A DNA stretch of 64,000 bases from Plantago major (taxonomy: Eukaryota; Streptophyta; Magnoliopsida; Lamiales; Plantaginaceae). Location: NCBI GenBank assembly GCA_026545765.1, contig CM048841.1, positions 69,004,217 to 69,068,216 on the forward strand, given 5' to 3'. The translations under genes were made by a program, and so were the position numbers. The notes beneath the pieces were generated by a model, which did no database searches, had not been told where the DNA came from, and worked only from the letters and a program-made list of their open reading frames with translations. Shown here one piece after another: positions 23,096 through 40,098 of the stretch; the stretch's first letter is position 1; each line of letters opens with the position of its first letter.

Positions 23096-23224
23096 TTTTG
23101 CAAGTTGTTTCTCCTCGTCTCATCACGAATCACGATCCTATGTGAATCGAATTCCCTGCTCCTTTTGAGCATGTGTTGTGTGTACATGTACTCCGTTTGT
23201 AGTAACATTCTGCGAATTTCTTGA

Positions 23225-23230
23225 AATAAA
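23225..23230 (+). terminator. Poly(A) signal AATAAA for the small gene
   Basis: AATAAA lies 130 bases after the stop of the 61-aa frame and is followed by a T-rich stretch. It lies in the intergenic space before the convergent aminotransferase gene. Confidence 0.45.
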
Positions 23231-23437
23231 ATCTGCTGATTTATGTTCTATAACGCGTTCGCAAGAGGGTGGCAATGAAGAAAAGTAGTGCTGTTTTTTC
23301 TTTTATTGTGTTACTGTGATACATTCCAATCTGACAATCGTGTTTAGTTACATCAGTACGGATTCGAGTAACTTAAATGAACACTGGTGAGTCGTAAAGC
23401 ATAAAAATGAGAGAGAAAACAAAGCTGAGGAATATGA

Positions 23438-27955
<4,518 letters not shown>

Positions 27956-28057
27956 TGCTGAACAGAGAAATTTTTGGTGGACTGGAAATTTAATACTCAG
28001 ATTCTGACGCAGTAAAAGGGAAATTATATGTGATTTTGATTTTGATTTGGTTCGTAT

Positions 28058-28072
28058 TTATATATATATATA
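28058..28072 (-). promoter_or_regulatory. Candidate TATA box of the aminotransferase gene
   Basis: On the minus strand CTATATATATATATAAA lies about 105 bases upstream of the ATG at 27955. This is a suitable distance for a TATA box with a leader of about 75 nt. Confidence 0.55.
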
Positions 28073-28084
28073 GTTTGGTGGTAA

Positions 28085-28941
28085 AAGAGGGTTGGTGGAT
28101 TCATTTTTGGGGTGGTTGAGTTGGTGGCTGGCTGCTATGCTACTGGGGAAAACAAAGAGGGATTGATCTCAACTTTGAATACCCAAAACAGGGGTTGGTT
28201 GAGTTCTTGAGGTTATTCTATGAATATCATTTTGGCACTCTAACTTTTCACATTTTATGCCAATGTTATCTAAAATTTTACGGGCATGCTACGTCCAAGT
28301 CACTATTGGAACAAAATTTTACTCTAAGCCAACAATTGTTTTGTTCCTTATAGTCCAAATCATTTATTGTGAATTCTATATATTGACATTGCTTTCAAAA
28401 AGTTTCAATTAAAACACTCTTATTCTTCCTATTTCGCTTTCTTTCCTTTCTTCTTCATCTATGTCCATTTTACAGAGATCTAGTTCTCCACCGCCTCCAT
28501 GACCTCGATCCCTTCTTCCGTCATCAGCAGATCCGCCTTTTATGCTCCACCACCCTCTTACGGTCCTCCATCGCCTCTTCTTTTGGTCTTCCAATTAAAT
28601 TCAGGTTTTCGACAGTGGTGTAGGGTTGTGTGTGCAGGGCTGTGTGAGTCGGGCGGTGTGTAGATGGTAAAAATGGAGACTTGCTGGTAAGGAAAAAATG
28701 TATTGTTGTCTAAGAGTAAAAAAGACTTTAAAAAGTAACTTTCTGGTAAAAAAAATCCAAAATTTTACTGGGACTCAAAATCTTAAAACAAATCAAATAA
28801 CCTTAAAAATATCAAAACACGTTACTTCTTTCCTGCGCACACAAATTCAATAATACACACCATCTATAAAAATATATAAAACTTATAAAATTAAAACTCT
28901 ATCAAAAACACATTTTTTTCTAACTCTACTAAAATGCGGTT
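28085..28941. other. Upstream intergenic DNA of the aminotransferase gene
   Basis: No gene seen. The open frame at 28409-28594 on the minus strand is Arg/Gly/Asp low-complexity and has no supporting signals. Confidence 0.55.
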
Positions 28942-29471
28942 ACTATTCATAGGGGTGTATGCGGGCGGGTGCGGGCGATTTTTTACCAAATATTCAACCG
29001 ACCCACCTATAGCGGGTGGACAAAATATTGAACCATGGCGGGTGAACAACTTATGAAACCAATGGTGGGTTGACATTTAAGCGGGTGGATGGCGGTTCAA
29101 CGTATAAAATAAAATGCTATAATATGTTTGAACAAGATAAATATAAGTTCCAATACGAAATAAAACACTCCATAAGCAAGTACAATCACCATACATATAT
29201 ATAAGTTCTCTGTTGTGTGAAATTGGAATGAGGTCATATACTCATATTAATTCTTATTTCTTATATTTACTATATAACTATATAATAAAAAATAAAAAAA
29301 ATATATAATTTACATGGACGGGTGGGTCGGGTGGGTGGCGGGTGACTTCGCCCGCACCTGCCCTAAGCGGGTGATTAAATTTTCGATTCACGGCGAATAT
29401 TTTTAAAAATTTCAACCGGCGGGTGCAGTTTGCGGCGGACGGGTTTTTTTATGTACAGTCCTAACTATTCA
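28942..29471. mobile_element. hAT-type MITE with 8-bp TSD
   Basis: Insert 28950-29463 (514 bp) lies between two copies of ACTATTCA (28942-28949, 29464-29471). The ends are TAGGGGTGTA on the left and TAGGACTGTA on the opposite strand at the right. An 8-bp duplication with TAGGGGTG-like ends fits hAT. The terminal regions are rich in GCGGGTGG units while the middle is AT-rich. No transposase. Confidence 0.85.
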
Positions 29472-31024
29472 TATGTTTTACCTCAACTACAAGTCACCCA
29501 TCAAAATCTAGTTGCAAACAGCCCCAGAGATGGCCTTCAAGATTATATTTGGCTTCATATCGATGTCGTTGGAAAGTGCACTTTTGGAGTCCAAGTTATG
29601 TGTTGCTCTAGCTTGAAAATTGTTGGTCCATGGTAGCCTCTTGTTATCATGTCCGATTTGAATAGAGGGGACATCATCACTTTCGCCGTCAAAATTGCCC
29701 GCTTAGACTGTTTGGCAAGCGATTAAAATCATGAAAATTAAGTTAAAATAGATGTTTTTAAGTGTTTTTAACTAGGTTTTGGTGATTTTAATTGGTCCAA
29801 ACAACCAATTTGTATGGAGAAAACTGTCCATACCGAGAAAAAACCTAAAGAATTCGGAACAAGGGTCGAAAAGTCAAAGAAGCACCACCAATAAACTTTG
29901 TACATATTAATTTGGATAAAAGTGTTTTGTTCAAATGTAATTGTTGTTGACGCGAATTCGAATGGTTAGTTGTATTATATTTTGAATTTGAATTGCGTTG
30001 TGGTCAAATTTTTTACAATGATAATTTGTAATTAAGTTTAAGATAAGTGCTTTTATATTTGGATTCCAGTAAACCCCCGTACATAATTTCATTATGAATG
30101 AATAAAACTCCCTAATACTTTTAATTTAGAAGGAAATCAAACCCTTTAAATTTATAAGATAAAAATCTAAACTTTCATGTTATGTTTTGAAATATGACGA
30201 GCTCAACCCGGTTAACCTTGACCAAATAGCCTCATCAGTTCTGATGTTTAACGAGAAGAATCGAGTCGAGTATTTCATTTATCAAATTCAACTCTGTAAT
30301 CAAGCCCAAGTTAGCAAAACGGGCTAATTTTTGATTCGAGTTTGAGTCACAATAATTAAAGCTAAAGCTCATTATCAATGCATATAAACGTGTTTAAAAA
30401 TATTAAATTGATCCTAATAAATCCAAGCCTTAAATGGCACGATGGAAAGAAAAAAAAATCCTAATGGGCTCGAGCTCCATTCGAACGTATTATAGAATGC
30501 TAAGTTGAGCCTTTATTTAAGGCTCACGTTCGTCCCAGGCTCCCAGCTCTGCTCACTGAGTCAAAATCACTTGACCCTATTATTACCCAATTTGATTGAA
30601 AGTTTTAATTATACCTCATGCAACATTAAATTATCTAATCTTAACTCTAAGCGATTAGCGGTGTTAAATTCTTTAATAAACAATTGAAGAATGACAGTTT
30701 AAATAAATTAAGAAATTCAATTAGTAATCTTAATAGTCAAGCATGTATTTTTAAATTAAAGTACAAAAGATTATACCTTCAACCTCTTAGTATATCCATG
30801 AAGAAAATGAAAGGGAAAGGATAATTAATTGACAATTGTCAAACCGTGCAATGTAGTTAAAGTAATAGTTAAATACATATTAAAAAATGAAAGTACTAAA
30901 GATTTAATTTTCAACCTCCAAATGCATCTTCTTCACCGCAAAGTAAAGCACAATACACGTAAGTTGTCATTAGAAAATAATTGAGGAAATTTATATTGAA
31001 TGCATTATAATGATATGCACATAC
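29472..31024. other. Intergenic; contains the undefined 3' end of the third Helitron
   Basis: No coding region is supported. The third Helitron must end somewhere left of 31025, but I found no hairpin plus CTRR like those at 11486 and 17022. A palindrome TGACAATTGTCA is at 30830-30841. Confidence 0.5.
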
Positions 31025-34000
31025 CTTAAAGATTACTAAAAACTTCTTTGTAAACAACATTGATCGTTGGGTCTGTGGGGTGTCCTTCTTCATCCAGGAT
31101 TAAAACTTTGAGTCCTTTTCTGCTAGTTACTCTTGAGAATGCAACATCTGTTGACCATAGCTTGAATCTGGTGTTGGAAGATACAAACCGGCATGCTAAG
31201 GGTAGTACGACTCTTGTTGATTGTCATGGCATAGCAAAGCGATATAGGGCGCTACTTTGGAATCTAATTAGAAATTTCGTAACATCTGAAGGTGTCAACA
31301 CCATTTGAGGTATAAGTACCTTCTGTCCCACATTCTTTCCAGCTATCATCTTCGCCTCTATGACATGCTTCTCGATTGCAGTCACAATCAATCTTGTGCC
31401 ATTATAGAGTTCGGCAGACTGGTTGATGTTCCTAAAAAGCATTATTGGACAACCAAACTTTGAGTCGAATGAGATGGTTTGGTATACCTGATGCCTTAAT
31501 AGTATTAAGGAATTCGACTGAATATACATCTTCTTTATTGATGATGTCATCCTCATCAAGACATTGTCACTAATCATGAACTCGACCGAATAGTGACATG
31601 ATGTAGTCATTAATCTCATGGACTATCTCATTAGTCGGTGCAAGATTCGCCCTGTCCTGGAAATATAGACCATCACCAACATGGTCCATGAGTGAAGGAT
31701 ATGTGCTACTGACCATGGCAGCAATCGGATCTGGTGCATCACGAATAAGGATATCTTCAGGCAACTTGAAACTGACCTCGCCATCATTTGTCGCGCCTAC
31801 TTGCCCATCTCCAATGCATAGCAACCATTCGGCAAATTCCCTTATACTGTCAACCTCGGTAGGTGAGCTGCCAGCCTTGTCAAAATATAAAATTATTAAA
31901 TAATGTGTTTGATCAATATAATTTTTTATCTTTTTAGAAATTGAGCAAACGTGCGTAATAATTACATAAGTGCTTTTACCTGAAGGCACATGTTCTTGGT
32001 TAACTTCAAAACACGACATTAACTCCACAGTTTTTTCGATGGGCATAGGGTTGCGTGAACTAATATCCTGCCTACTGCCCTTGGGTACAACTGGTAAAAT
32101 TTGTCTAAAGTCCCCCCCCCCCAAAGAGAACAACTAATCCACCAAAAAGGTTATCTGACACCTGACCATTAGGTCCTCTCATAACATCTCGAAGGTTGCG
32201 GTCAAGCGCTTCAAAGCAAAACCGATTGGTCATTGGAGCCTCATCCCAAATGATCAACTTAATATTCATACATAAACCAACAAGATCACTCCCAGAAGTT
32301 AGTCTACTGCACATGGATGTCTCGTCAACCTGTAGGGGTATGCTAAACCTGGAATGAGCGGTACGTCCTCTAGGAAGAAGCAACGAAGCAATACCGCCAG
32401 AAGCTACGGGCAGGACGATATCACGTCTCCCATGTAACGCCGAGCATACTGTTCTCCATAAGAATGTCTTTCCAGTTCCACCATACCCATACAGAAAGAA
32501 TAACCCTCCATTACCCGATGATACTGCATTCATAATAATATTATATACACTCCTCTGTTCATCTGTCAGACATGGGTACAAACGATTGTGCTCTTCCATC
32601 ATCTGAACCACATCGTAATCTAATTCCTCTGCGATTAGACTATTCTGACCATTATGTATCGCTACATTATCAGGCACATGCATACCTTCAAACTAGCTGA
32701 GGCTAGTTCCATTGCGACGAAGAAACTCTTCTATTTGTGCGAGAGTGAAGTTCTTCAATTGGTCTTCAGTGATCTCCAGATATATTTCAAATGGGATTAA
32801 AAATTTGAAGTAAAAAATTAATGAAAAAACAACCATTTATAATATAAAAGAAAAACGTCAATAATTATTAATAACATACCAAGTTTATCCATCTTCTTAC
32901 GTAGCATGTACATGATGCCATCTGATAAATACTCCCATGTAGTATTACATAAATGTATAGGCCTTGACATGTTGTTTGTTTGGAGTAGAATAGAGAACAA
33001 ATTGCCTCAGGTAACGCCCCGAGCTCCAGAAACTGGCTTCCTTTATGGCACCAATATACTCATTATCGTCATCGAGTAAACCCATCGCAAAGCACGCATC
33101 ACGAAAAGTTGGGTATACAACTCCATCTACTGTTCTCAAATCCTCATAGAAAGTGGCGCCCCTAATGTGATTCAACATTATCCTGGGGTAATATATGGGA
33201 CCTGTCTTGGGAGGAACATGATGTAATCCTACCAACCTTGTTGTTGAAAACCTTCCTAGGTCTCCAAACTTTATCATTAGCATTCCAAACATAATGCCTA
33301 GGGAACTCTGCATACAAATACTTGTGTGCCTCTGGGTGGTGTTTATTGTACTCCATCCACATTAAGAACTTAGTCTCTGCAACATTAGGCTTCTCTAATA
33401 GGTCATAAATGTAATTGTCATCCTTGAATACCACTGATTGTTCACCCTCCATGTGAAATGGTAGTCGCTCAACAGTAGGATCCCTATAATGAATATCATA
33501 TCCCATAATACGCCATACGGCCTGACATGCTGAAATGTATCGACAATCCACATAATCCTTCACTTCATTATCAATTGTTATCTTGGCCCTATCTTTGACA
33601 CCTTTGTTCACGTACTTAAACAAATACTTGATATAATTGGTTTTGTTGCACCATTCAACATTGATATGAGCTTGGTACTTCATAAGCAGATAAGGATTAT
33701 ACAGAACAATGTACCTTCAATAAAAGACAAAAAAACTAACATAAGTACATCTTGATTGTGAAACAATAATGCATTTTAAGTGTTTATTTAACTAACAAAT
33801 AGCATTTTAATTGTTGATTACGTACCGGTTGTCAATTACATCACCGTTCTTACACTACAAGAAAGATGATTATCAGTGAGCCAGTTTCAGAGAGGGAATG
33901 AAGTTCGTGCTAGAAAGAAATTTTTGTGACCGACAAACTCTCGCAAAATCAATATCCTAAATTTTATAACAACATGTAACTTATATGGGAGAGCCTCACT

Positions 34001-34308
34001 GTCGTTTACAATTGATTCTCTCAAAAGAGCGAAGCAGTAGTGTGCAAAATAATTTGGGATGGATTATTCGTCTCATTTAGTTTTCATATTATTAGAGACC
34101 GTTACTTGGCCCCAATTTATGTTTCCTAACATTTGAGACTAGATCATCCATTTCAATTAAATTTGTACTCATCGATCTTTGCTTGGTAGTACTATTTCAC
34201 AACATGAGCTCCTCCAAGTGTCCCCTGTTTCTTAACAAAAATCTTCAAAACTTACATGTTAACAACATTTTTGGTTCCGGATTGAACAAGACACAATATT
34301 TTGATATA

Positions 34309-34556
34309 TACTCCCTTCGTTCCGGATTGAACTTCGCACTGGTCAGACACAAATTTTTAAAAAATAGTAGATAAAGTAGTAGAGATAATGTGTAAAGTAA
34401 GAAAGAGAGTGAATAAAGTATGGATAAAGTTTAAGAGATTTTTTAAAAAATAGAAGAGGGATTTTCTATTTGAGGTATGAGAAATTTAAATTGAAATTGA
34501 GACGTCCCAAAAATTGAATCGTGAAGTTGAATGTGAGATCGAGGAGTACCGGAGTA
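34309..34556. mobile_element. Stowaway-like MITE inside the CACTA element
   Basis: TA-flanked. The left end is CTCCCTTCGTTCC; the right end GGAGTACCGGAG is degenerate. The interior (GTGAATAAAGTATGGATAAAG, GATTTTCTATTTGAGG, GAGACGTCCCAAAA) matches the Stowaway at 9144-9382, so it is the same family. Confidence 0.72.
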
Positions 34557-35999
34557 TTTAAATTTAATATTAACCACGTAAACAACTCAAGGATTTGGCT
34601 TCTATCCTAAGTTATAGGCCGCCGTCCCAAAAAACGTCTAATATTTTGGCCCATAGACCCGACCCACCATTGTTGAAGTTTGTATACACTAACATATGTA
34701 AGATAAAGTAAATTATAGTACTTCTATGTAATATATTGATGTATATTCGTTGAAAAACAACTACACATTATTACGAAAAACCATAATAATTAACGAGATA
34801 CCAACACGTGTGTTTTTATATTTTTCTATTTATTTTTTTCCTTGTCGAAATTGGTCAAAATACGAATCGGCCATCGAATTTTGTGGAAAATTATTGAGTA
34901 GTTAAATTATAAGGGTGCTTGATATTAAGTTTCTAAATCAGATGTACAATACCATTATGTCGTATCATCATATCTATATCGATATTGTCTTATTCTAGTG
35001 TATTTAAAATGAAATTCACCCATAATAACTATTTTGGTGGGAATTATTGTGGTTTGAAAATTTTCATTTATGAATTATAGCGCTATTTAGAAATTTCATT
35101 CTCTTGGTTGTCATTTAAAACATTTAAAAACATCCGGGAAGGATTTCGTGTTCATTTGAGAGCAATATTATGTCCCAAAAGAAAGAACCTCATGCCTTAT
35201 ATATTAGTGCCTGCATTCGCTCTTCTTAATTTCTTTATTCTCCTACTGAATCAGCTTTGATAAGTTGGTAACTTCCTAATTTCCTAGCATATAATTTTAA
35301 GTCTCCGTTCTTATGTCATGCTTAGATTCCCTACGATTTTAGTTGATAATACTAACAATTTTCTACTTTGATTTGCGAAGATGGAACGAAGACTACAATT
35401 TTGTTGCGAACACTATTTCAAAGGTGACTTCCATTCTCCTTGAATACATCCTTTTTTCCTTTTGATTCTTGATGATTATAATATATATCAATTCTTAGTC
35501 ATATCTCAATAAACCCAAGAGTTGTTTGTTAGGAAAAAAATCATATTTTATCTTTTTTGCAACCGATTGGAACCTGATGTATAATAAATTTTCGGAGGTT
35601 TTGTGGACTAAGCGAGAGCTACACAATCTATTGAACTTGAAGGGCCTCCTGGAGTAGGTTATTGGAATTGTATTGATGAGTATTTCCAGAAAATTGAAAG
35701 AAAACCAATTCTACAGAACAAAATTAAATCATGACGAAAGGTATAGAAATCCAATTTTGGGTTTCAATTTTTTTTATAAAAATCAAAATTATGAGAGACG
35801 GATAGCAATCTCAAAAAAAATTCTCTCAGATACCTCATGTTTTTGAGATGGATAATCGCTCACAAAATTGGGTGTAAGTGAACCGTGCCTCTATATGCAT
35901 ATGAGACTAGAAGTTGGTCCCAGAAGAGTTTTATTAGAGAGAGACATTCCATCTAATATAACGGACATTTGGGATGGTGAATCTCTCCCAACTAAGTCA

Positions 36000-36268
36000 T
36001 ACTCACTCCATTTCAGAAAAAGTGTTACATTTTACTATTCTGCGGTCAACTGTCTCCGTGTTTGACCACAATTTACTATTAAATGATATTAATAAATAAA
36101 TTATTAAAATTATATAATGAAAATTTAGTAATTAAAATTTTATTATATGATTTTATTAAATTATTTACTATTATCGTTTATGAGTAATTTGTGGTCAAAC
36201 TCGAAGACAGTTGACCGGTCAAAGTCAAAATGTAACAATTTCTTTGAAAATGAGAAATGAAAGAGTGA
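36000..36268. mobile_element. Palindromic MITE inside the CACTA element
   Basis: Long inverted repeats: the left arm TGTTACATTTTACTATTC...GGTCAACTGTCTCCGTGTTTG and the reverse complement of the right arm TGTTACATTTTGAC...GGTCAACTGTCTTCGAGTTTG. The left end TACTCACTCCATTTC looks like a degenerate Stowaway end. The right border is approximate. Confidence 0.6.
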
Positions 36269-39120
36269 AATCTTATCACTCACAAATAACTTTACGAGAC
36301 TTGATTTTCTCCCACGATTGGTGAGGAATTGTTGCTCTCAAATATAGTTTTGGAGACGGAAATGAACTATTAGAGAGAAATTGATTACTCTTAAATGCTC
36401 ATTTTTCTTGTAGTGTTATAAATGGTGAAACCTGTGTCACGCCTCCTATACATTGGGTATCCATTTCCATCAAATGATGTGCGTTCGTTGAATGGCTTTG
36501 GAAACTTCCTTTGAACATTTTTTTTTCCATCATGCATGCAAGGAGAAGTCGTGTTAAGAGGTCCGCACGGACCATGAACCATGTCGGACCTGATATTGTA
36601 CAACTCGGGTTTAGTTCCTTATCGGTATTTGACATTGATGACCTCGTCAATATCATTGTGGACATGTTCCTATCTTGACGGTCGATCCATAGTAGGATGT
36701 GAGCATGTGGCGGACCACGTTTACGAAACTTCGATTGTATACACAGTTGCATACCAAAAATTAAATGTTCAATTAGTATAAGTTGGAATATAATAATCAC
36801 ATGTTCGATTAATTGAGTTAAAATTGAATAGGATAAACACCTCCTATAGCCTTGCGAATACATTCTCATCTTGAAGTCCTTTATCAGCTGATTCACCTTC
36901 ATTTTGAAAACACGACTTAGGACATCTAGCCTATCCTCGGGACGTAGACCATTAGACTCCACAAAACGCGTAATCTCTGGCCATTTTGGATTACACGTGA
37001 AAGTGATGAACAATTCAGGATATCCTATACTCTTGCAGATAGCCATAGTGTCCTGAAAGTTATTCACCATGTACCTTGGTCCTCCAACAAAAGACGATGG
37101 CAGTACAAATCGCTTTCCAACATTTTCGGCTGGATCTCCAGCACCAAGCTCCCCTCTCCTAATGGCATCATCAAGGGTCCGGTAGTTATCAGATCTCAAC
37201 AATGGCTGATTTCTCATTATAAAAGCAAGGCGATGTGCTTCCATCATCATGTATCCATCCACAGCTTGGAATAACTTTACCTTGAAAGGATAGTGCGAGC
37301 CTCACCCTCACGATCAAATATCCTATATGATAGGAACTCCTTTATTGTGAGTTTGTTTCTAACTCCTTTTGACTTGTTAGAATGATGTATTTTTGTGTGG
37401 TATCCATCCTCCCCATACGGGAATAGAAGGGGATATTGCATCGGGAGGTATGTCGGGTGCAACTCAGATATTGGCCTTAACGTTCCATTCCTCTCTTCCA
37501 ATATAATATCATCTCCATGCATTTAAATATTCTTCAAATACGGTGATAGTTACGCCAAGTCGATATGAATAAGGACCACATCCTTTGTTGACAAGATTAT
37601 CTTGAATCCCACCCATAGATGTGAACACATACATCATGTTATACACACATATATGCTCGATGTAATTGCGTGAATATTTGTGCCTATTTTGGAGGGTGTC
37701 AAGTAGGAGACGTGGAGGCTGCTTTAAATGAGGTAGTTGTATTTTACCCCGACTACAACACAAATCAAATTCAGGATGGTACTTAGCACTGCTCTTTATC
37801 CTCTCATCGAACCACATAAGAGCACCACAATATCCACATGCATAAGTAGGATCGCCCATATATTGATAAGCTGCAAAATGTACACACTATATTAATATAA
37901 TGTTAACCAAGATAAGAGAAAGAATAAGATTAGAGTCCATAGACTGGTAATATTAGTATACCTATTATGAATATGCCACTATCTCTTCGTGCCGCCCTAT
38001 GTTGATTGTCACTTCTTCTCCGACTTGACCTTTTTCGTGCTAACTTATGTTTGGACTGTAATTTTGAAAATTGAAAATTATAATAAAAACGCAAACATGA
38101 TAGATTTTCTGACTCGTGTGAATTACTCTGTTGGTCTACGTACGCCTCGGAAAGCAACATAATAGATTTCAATGTCGGCAATACACATTGCATGGATTAG
38201 TCGCTACTTGTATAAGTTTGATTATGTCATAAGCAATAAGGTTTACGTGTCGAGGGTACAAAACTTTGGACCTTCAATGAGTTTTCCTTCATTAAGGCCC
38301 ATATAGCGCATCTTGAAAGAGAATCGAATTTGTGTTAACATATAGCATTCCTTTGAAGCCAAGACTTTAATTTGCGAGTTCTTGAATTCCTTATGTCTTG
38401 TATCTCTTCTTCAATGCTAAATAGTCGATGAAGTTAAGTGTGTATGGTGCTTCTATATGATTATTTTAGCGCATCTTGAATTAGAGTCTGGCGCCTTGAA
38501 TCTTTGTTTGATGAATAATTTCACCTATACAAAAAATAGAAAATTTAATAACACATTAATTTTTTTTTTTTACTTCTATTATGTAATGTTTCAACGTTAA
38601 TACCAATGCTCTCCGGTAGACCAATTCAGGATTCATAGATTTGTAAAGAATCCTTGAGATGTGCGGTGGTAGTATCCAGTTTGAAGAGATTGGAAGTTTT
38701 TGCAGTTAATATGCTTTCTTGGACACTTCGTACATGGATTTGCAGCTAAAATTTGAAATTTTTATTACACATCTTTTAATAATATTTTTATATAAATTGC
38801 AATTGAATGAAATATATTATAATATATTTGTATTGTTTTTCATGTAATATTTTTTGGTCTGCAAAATTGTTTTATGGAATATTTTTCGGTGTGCGAAAAT
38901 TACCGAAATTACCATAATTTGAGCTACTTAATTGCCATAATTTAAGCTACGAAATTCTGACTTTTATTAATTAGGCTATATTGGCTACTGCGAAAATCTT
39001 GGTTTAATAACTCCAGATTATTTTCATTGCAATTAATAATATTTTCTTTTTGATTTATTTTTGTGAATGAAAGTGAAAGAAATTCAAAGATACACGCCAC
39101 ATATAAAAACAAAATGACAT

Positions 39121-39251
39121 TGAAATAGTGAATAAAGTATGATAGATAGTGAATAAAGTAGGAGATAGATTTTCCATTTAAGGAATTGGTAATTGAATTT
39201 GGGATGGACCAAAACGGAATACGGGTAAATGAAACTGGGACGGAGGGAGTA
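39121..39251. repeat. Half of a Stowaway-type MITE
   Basis: GTGAATAAAGTATGATAG...GATTTTCCATTTAAGG...GGGACGGAGGGAGTA is the right half of the family at 9144-9382. The matching left end is missing. Confidence 0.65.
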
Positions 39252-39282
39252 TATCATTTAATAGATTGATTAATAATTATAT

Positions 39283-39700
39283 TTATAATTGGTGTCTATG
39301 GATTCGTTTTGTCGTGATTAATCCAAATATATGTTCAATATATTTTTCGGAGTTTTTGCAAATAAAGTTATATGAAGTTTAATAAAAACTATATATGTAA
39401 TGAACATACTAAAAATATAAATAGTGGAAGTTATAAGGTGCATTGCATTGTCTAGAATAAAATGTTCCATGGCTTATTTTCCAAATTTAGAATTTACACA
39501 ACCAATAGTTATCACTTAACAAATTAATTTTTTTAATATATAAATAATTTATTTAATTAATAATAATATATAAGATTGGTGTCTATGGATTCGTCTTGTC
39601 GCGGTGAATCCAAATATATGTTCAAAATATTTTTCGGAGTTTTACAGATAAAGTTATATGTGATTTAATAAAAACTATATCTGATTGACATACAAAATAA
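39283..39700 (-). repeat. Duplicated Helitron 5' subterminal segment
   Basis: Two direct copies of about 130 bp at 39283-39413 and 39572-39700 share GGTGTCTATGGATTCGT and CCAAATATATGTTCAA. In the sense of the Helitron both contain the GACAAGACGAATCCATAGACACC segment found once in copy A. This suggests two Helitron 5' regions in a row or a local duplication. Confidence 0.65.
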
Positions 39701-39768
39701 ATTGTACACTTGTAAATTATTATTTTCTTTTTATTTTAATTTTGTGAATGAAACTCCGTGAAATTCAA

Positions 39769-39810
39769 AGAGACATGCCACATAGGATTTTCCACATGTG
39801 GCATGTCTCT
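39769..39810. repeat. Perfect 14-bp inverted repeat near the Helitron C 5' end
   Basis: AGAGACATGCCACA (39769-39782) and TGTGGCATGTCTCT (39797-39810) can form a hairpin with a 14-base loop, about 35 bases inside the presumed 5' end. Confidence 0.8.
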
Positions 39811-39844
39811 CTATTTAGATAGGTCACCAATTTTATTATATAGA

Positions 39845-40098
39845 TTTAGATTTAAATACTTAAACTAAAAGAGTATGTATCGAATTGACTTGAAGTTGAC
39901 CGGTTATTTCTCAATATGGAGAGGATTGGAGACTGGTTGTTCCAGTGTGACAAGGAGTGTCACCCTAGAATGTAAGTAGCCTTAAAGATCGAGTCCTAAC
40001 TCCTAATAATCTACGATCTAAGGCTAGCTATATATGATACTTGATTATTGTAGTTATTTAGTTAAGACTTATTATTATAATTTTATAAAATTGATCTA
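39845..40098. other. Spacer between Helitron C and SIRE element B
   Basis: 254 bp of AT-rich DNA without genes. ATCTA (40094-40098) directly abuts the end of element B and would be its 5-bp target duplication. The partner lies beyond the window. Confidence 0.6.

Larger units (their letters stand above)
33850..36418. mobile_element. Non-autonomous CACTA-type (En/Spm) element with TTA duplication
   Basis: 2563 bp (33853-36415) with ends CACTACAAGAAAGATG and, on the other strand, CACTACAAGAAAAATG, flanked by TTA on both sides (33850-33852 and 36416-36418). These are the CACTA superfamily end and a 3-bp duplication. No transposase frame is present. Repeated motifs such as GAGA(T/G)GGATA and TCTCTC near the ends may be subterminal binding sites. 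It interrupts the Helitron C coding sequence between ...GFTIYN and NGDVIDNR. It contains two smaller MITEs. Confidence 0.92.
31025..38193 (-). pseudogene. Helitron C RepHel gene, nearly complete but broken
   Basis: A first exon 38193-37962 (MQCVLPTLKS, Arg-rich RKRSSRRRSDNQ) joins across a 91-bp GT..AG intron to 37870 (AYQYMGDPTYACGYCGALMW, a CxxC zinc site). Then follow ISELHPTYLPMQYPLLFPYG (37468-37409) and MMEAHRLAFIM (37246-37214). The Helitron_like_N region includes FITFTCNPKWPEITRF and KRGPPHAHILLWIDRQD (near 36720, with the HxH of the HUH nuclease). After the CACTA insert the frame resumes: YQAHINVEWCNKTNYIKYLF (33677-33618). The helicase half has Walker A GYGGTGKT (near 32478), IIWDEAPMTNRF (motif II), GDFRQILPVV, NGTRLIVTAIEKHVIEAKM, and ends VVYKEVFSNL. 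Breaks: about 37277 (frame change), about 36725, the CACTA, an 11-C run at 32112-32122, and near 31590. Decay is mild. Confidence 0.88.
31025..39844 (-). mobile_element. Helitron C (minus strand), RepHel-bearing, with CACTA insertion
   Basis: It begins on the minus strand at 39844 with A|TCTATATAATAAAATTGG, a canonical Helitron 5' end. It carries a RepHel gene from 38193 to the stop at 31025. The 5' leader shares the segment around GACAAGACGAATCCATAGACACC with copy A (about 4035-4056). The 3' terminus is not identified, so 31025 is only the end of coding. A CACTA-type element (33853-36415) splits the gene. Confidence 0.85.

Noticed and set aside
28409..28594. Arg/Gly-rich minus-strand frame upstream of the aminotransferase gene
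   Set aside because: Low complexity, no supporting signals, lies in ordinary upstream DNA.
28950..29463. Repeated GCGGGTGG units considered as a minisatellite or G-quadruplex region
   Set aside because: Better explained as the ends of a hAT-type MITE with target duplication.
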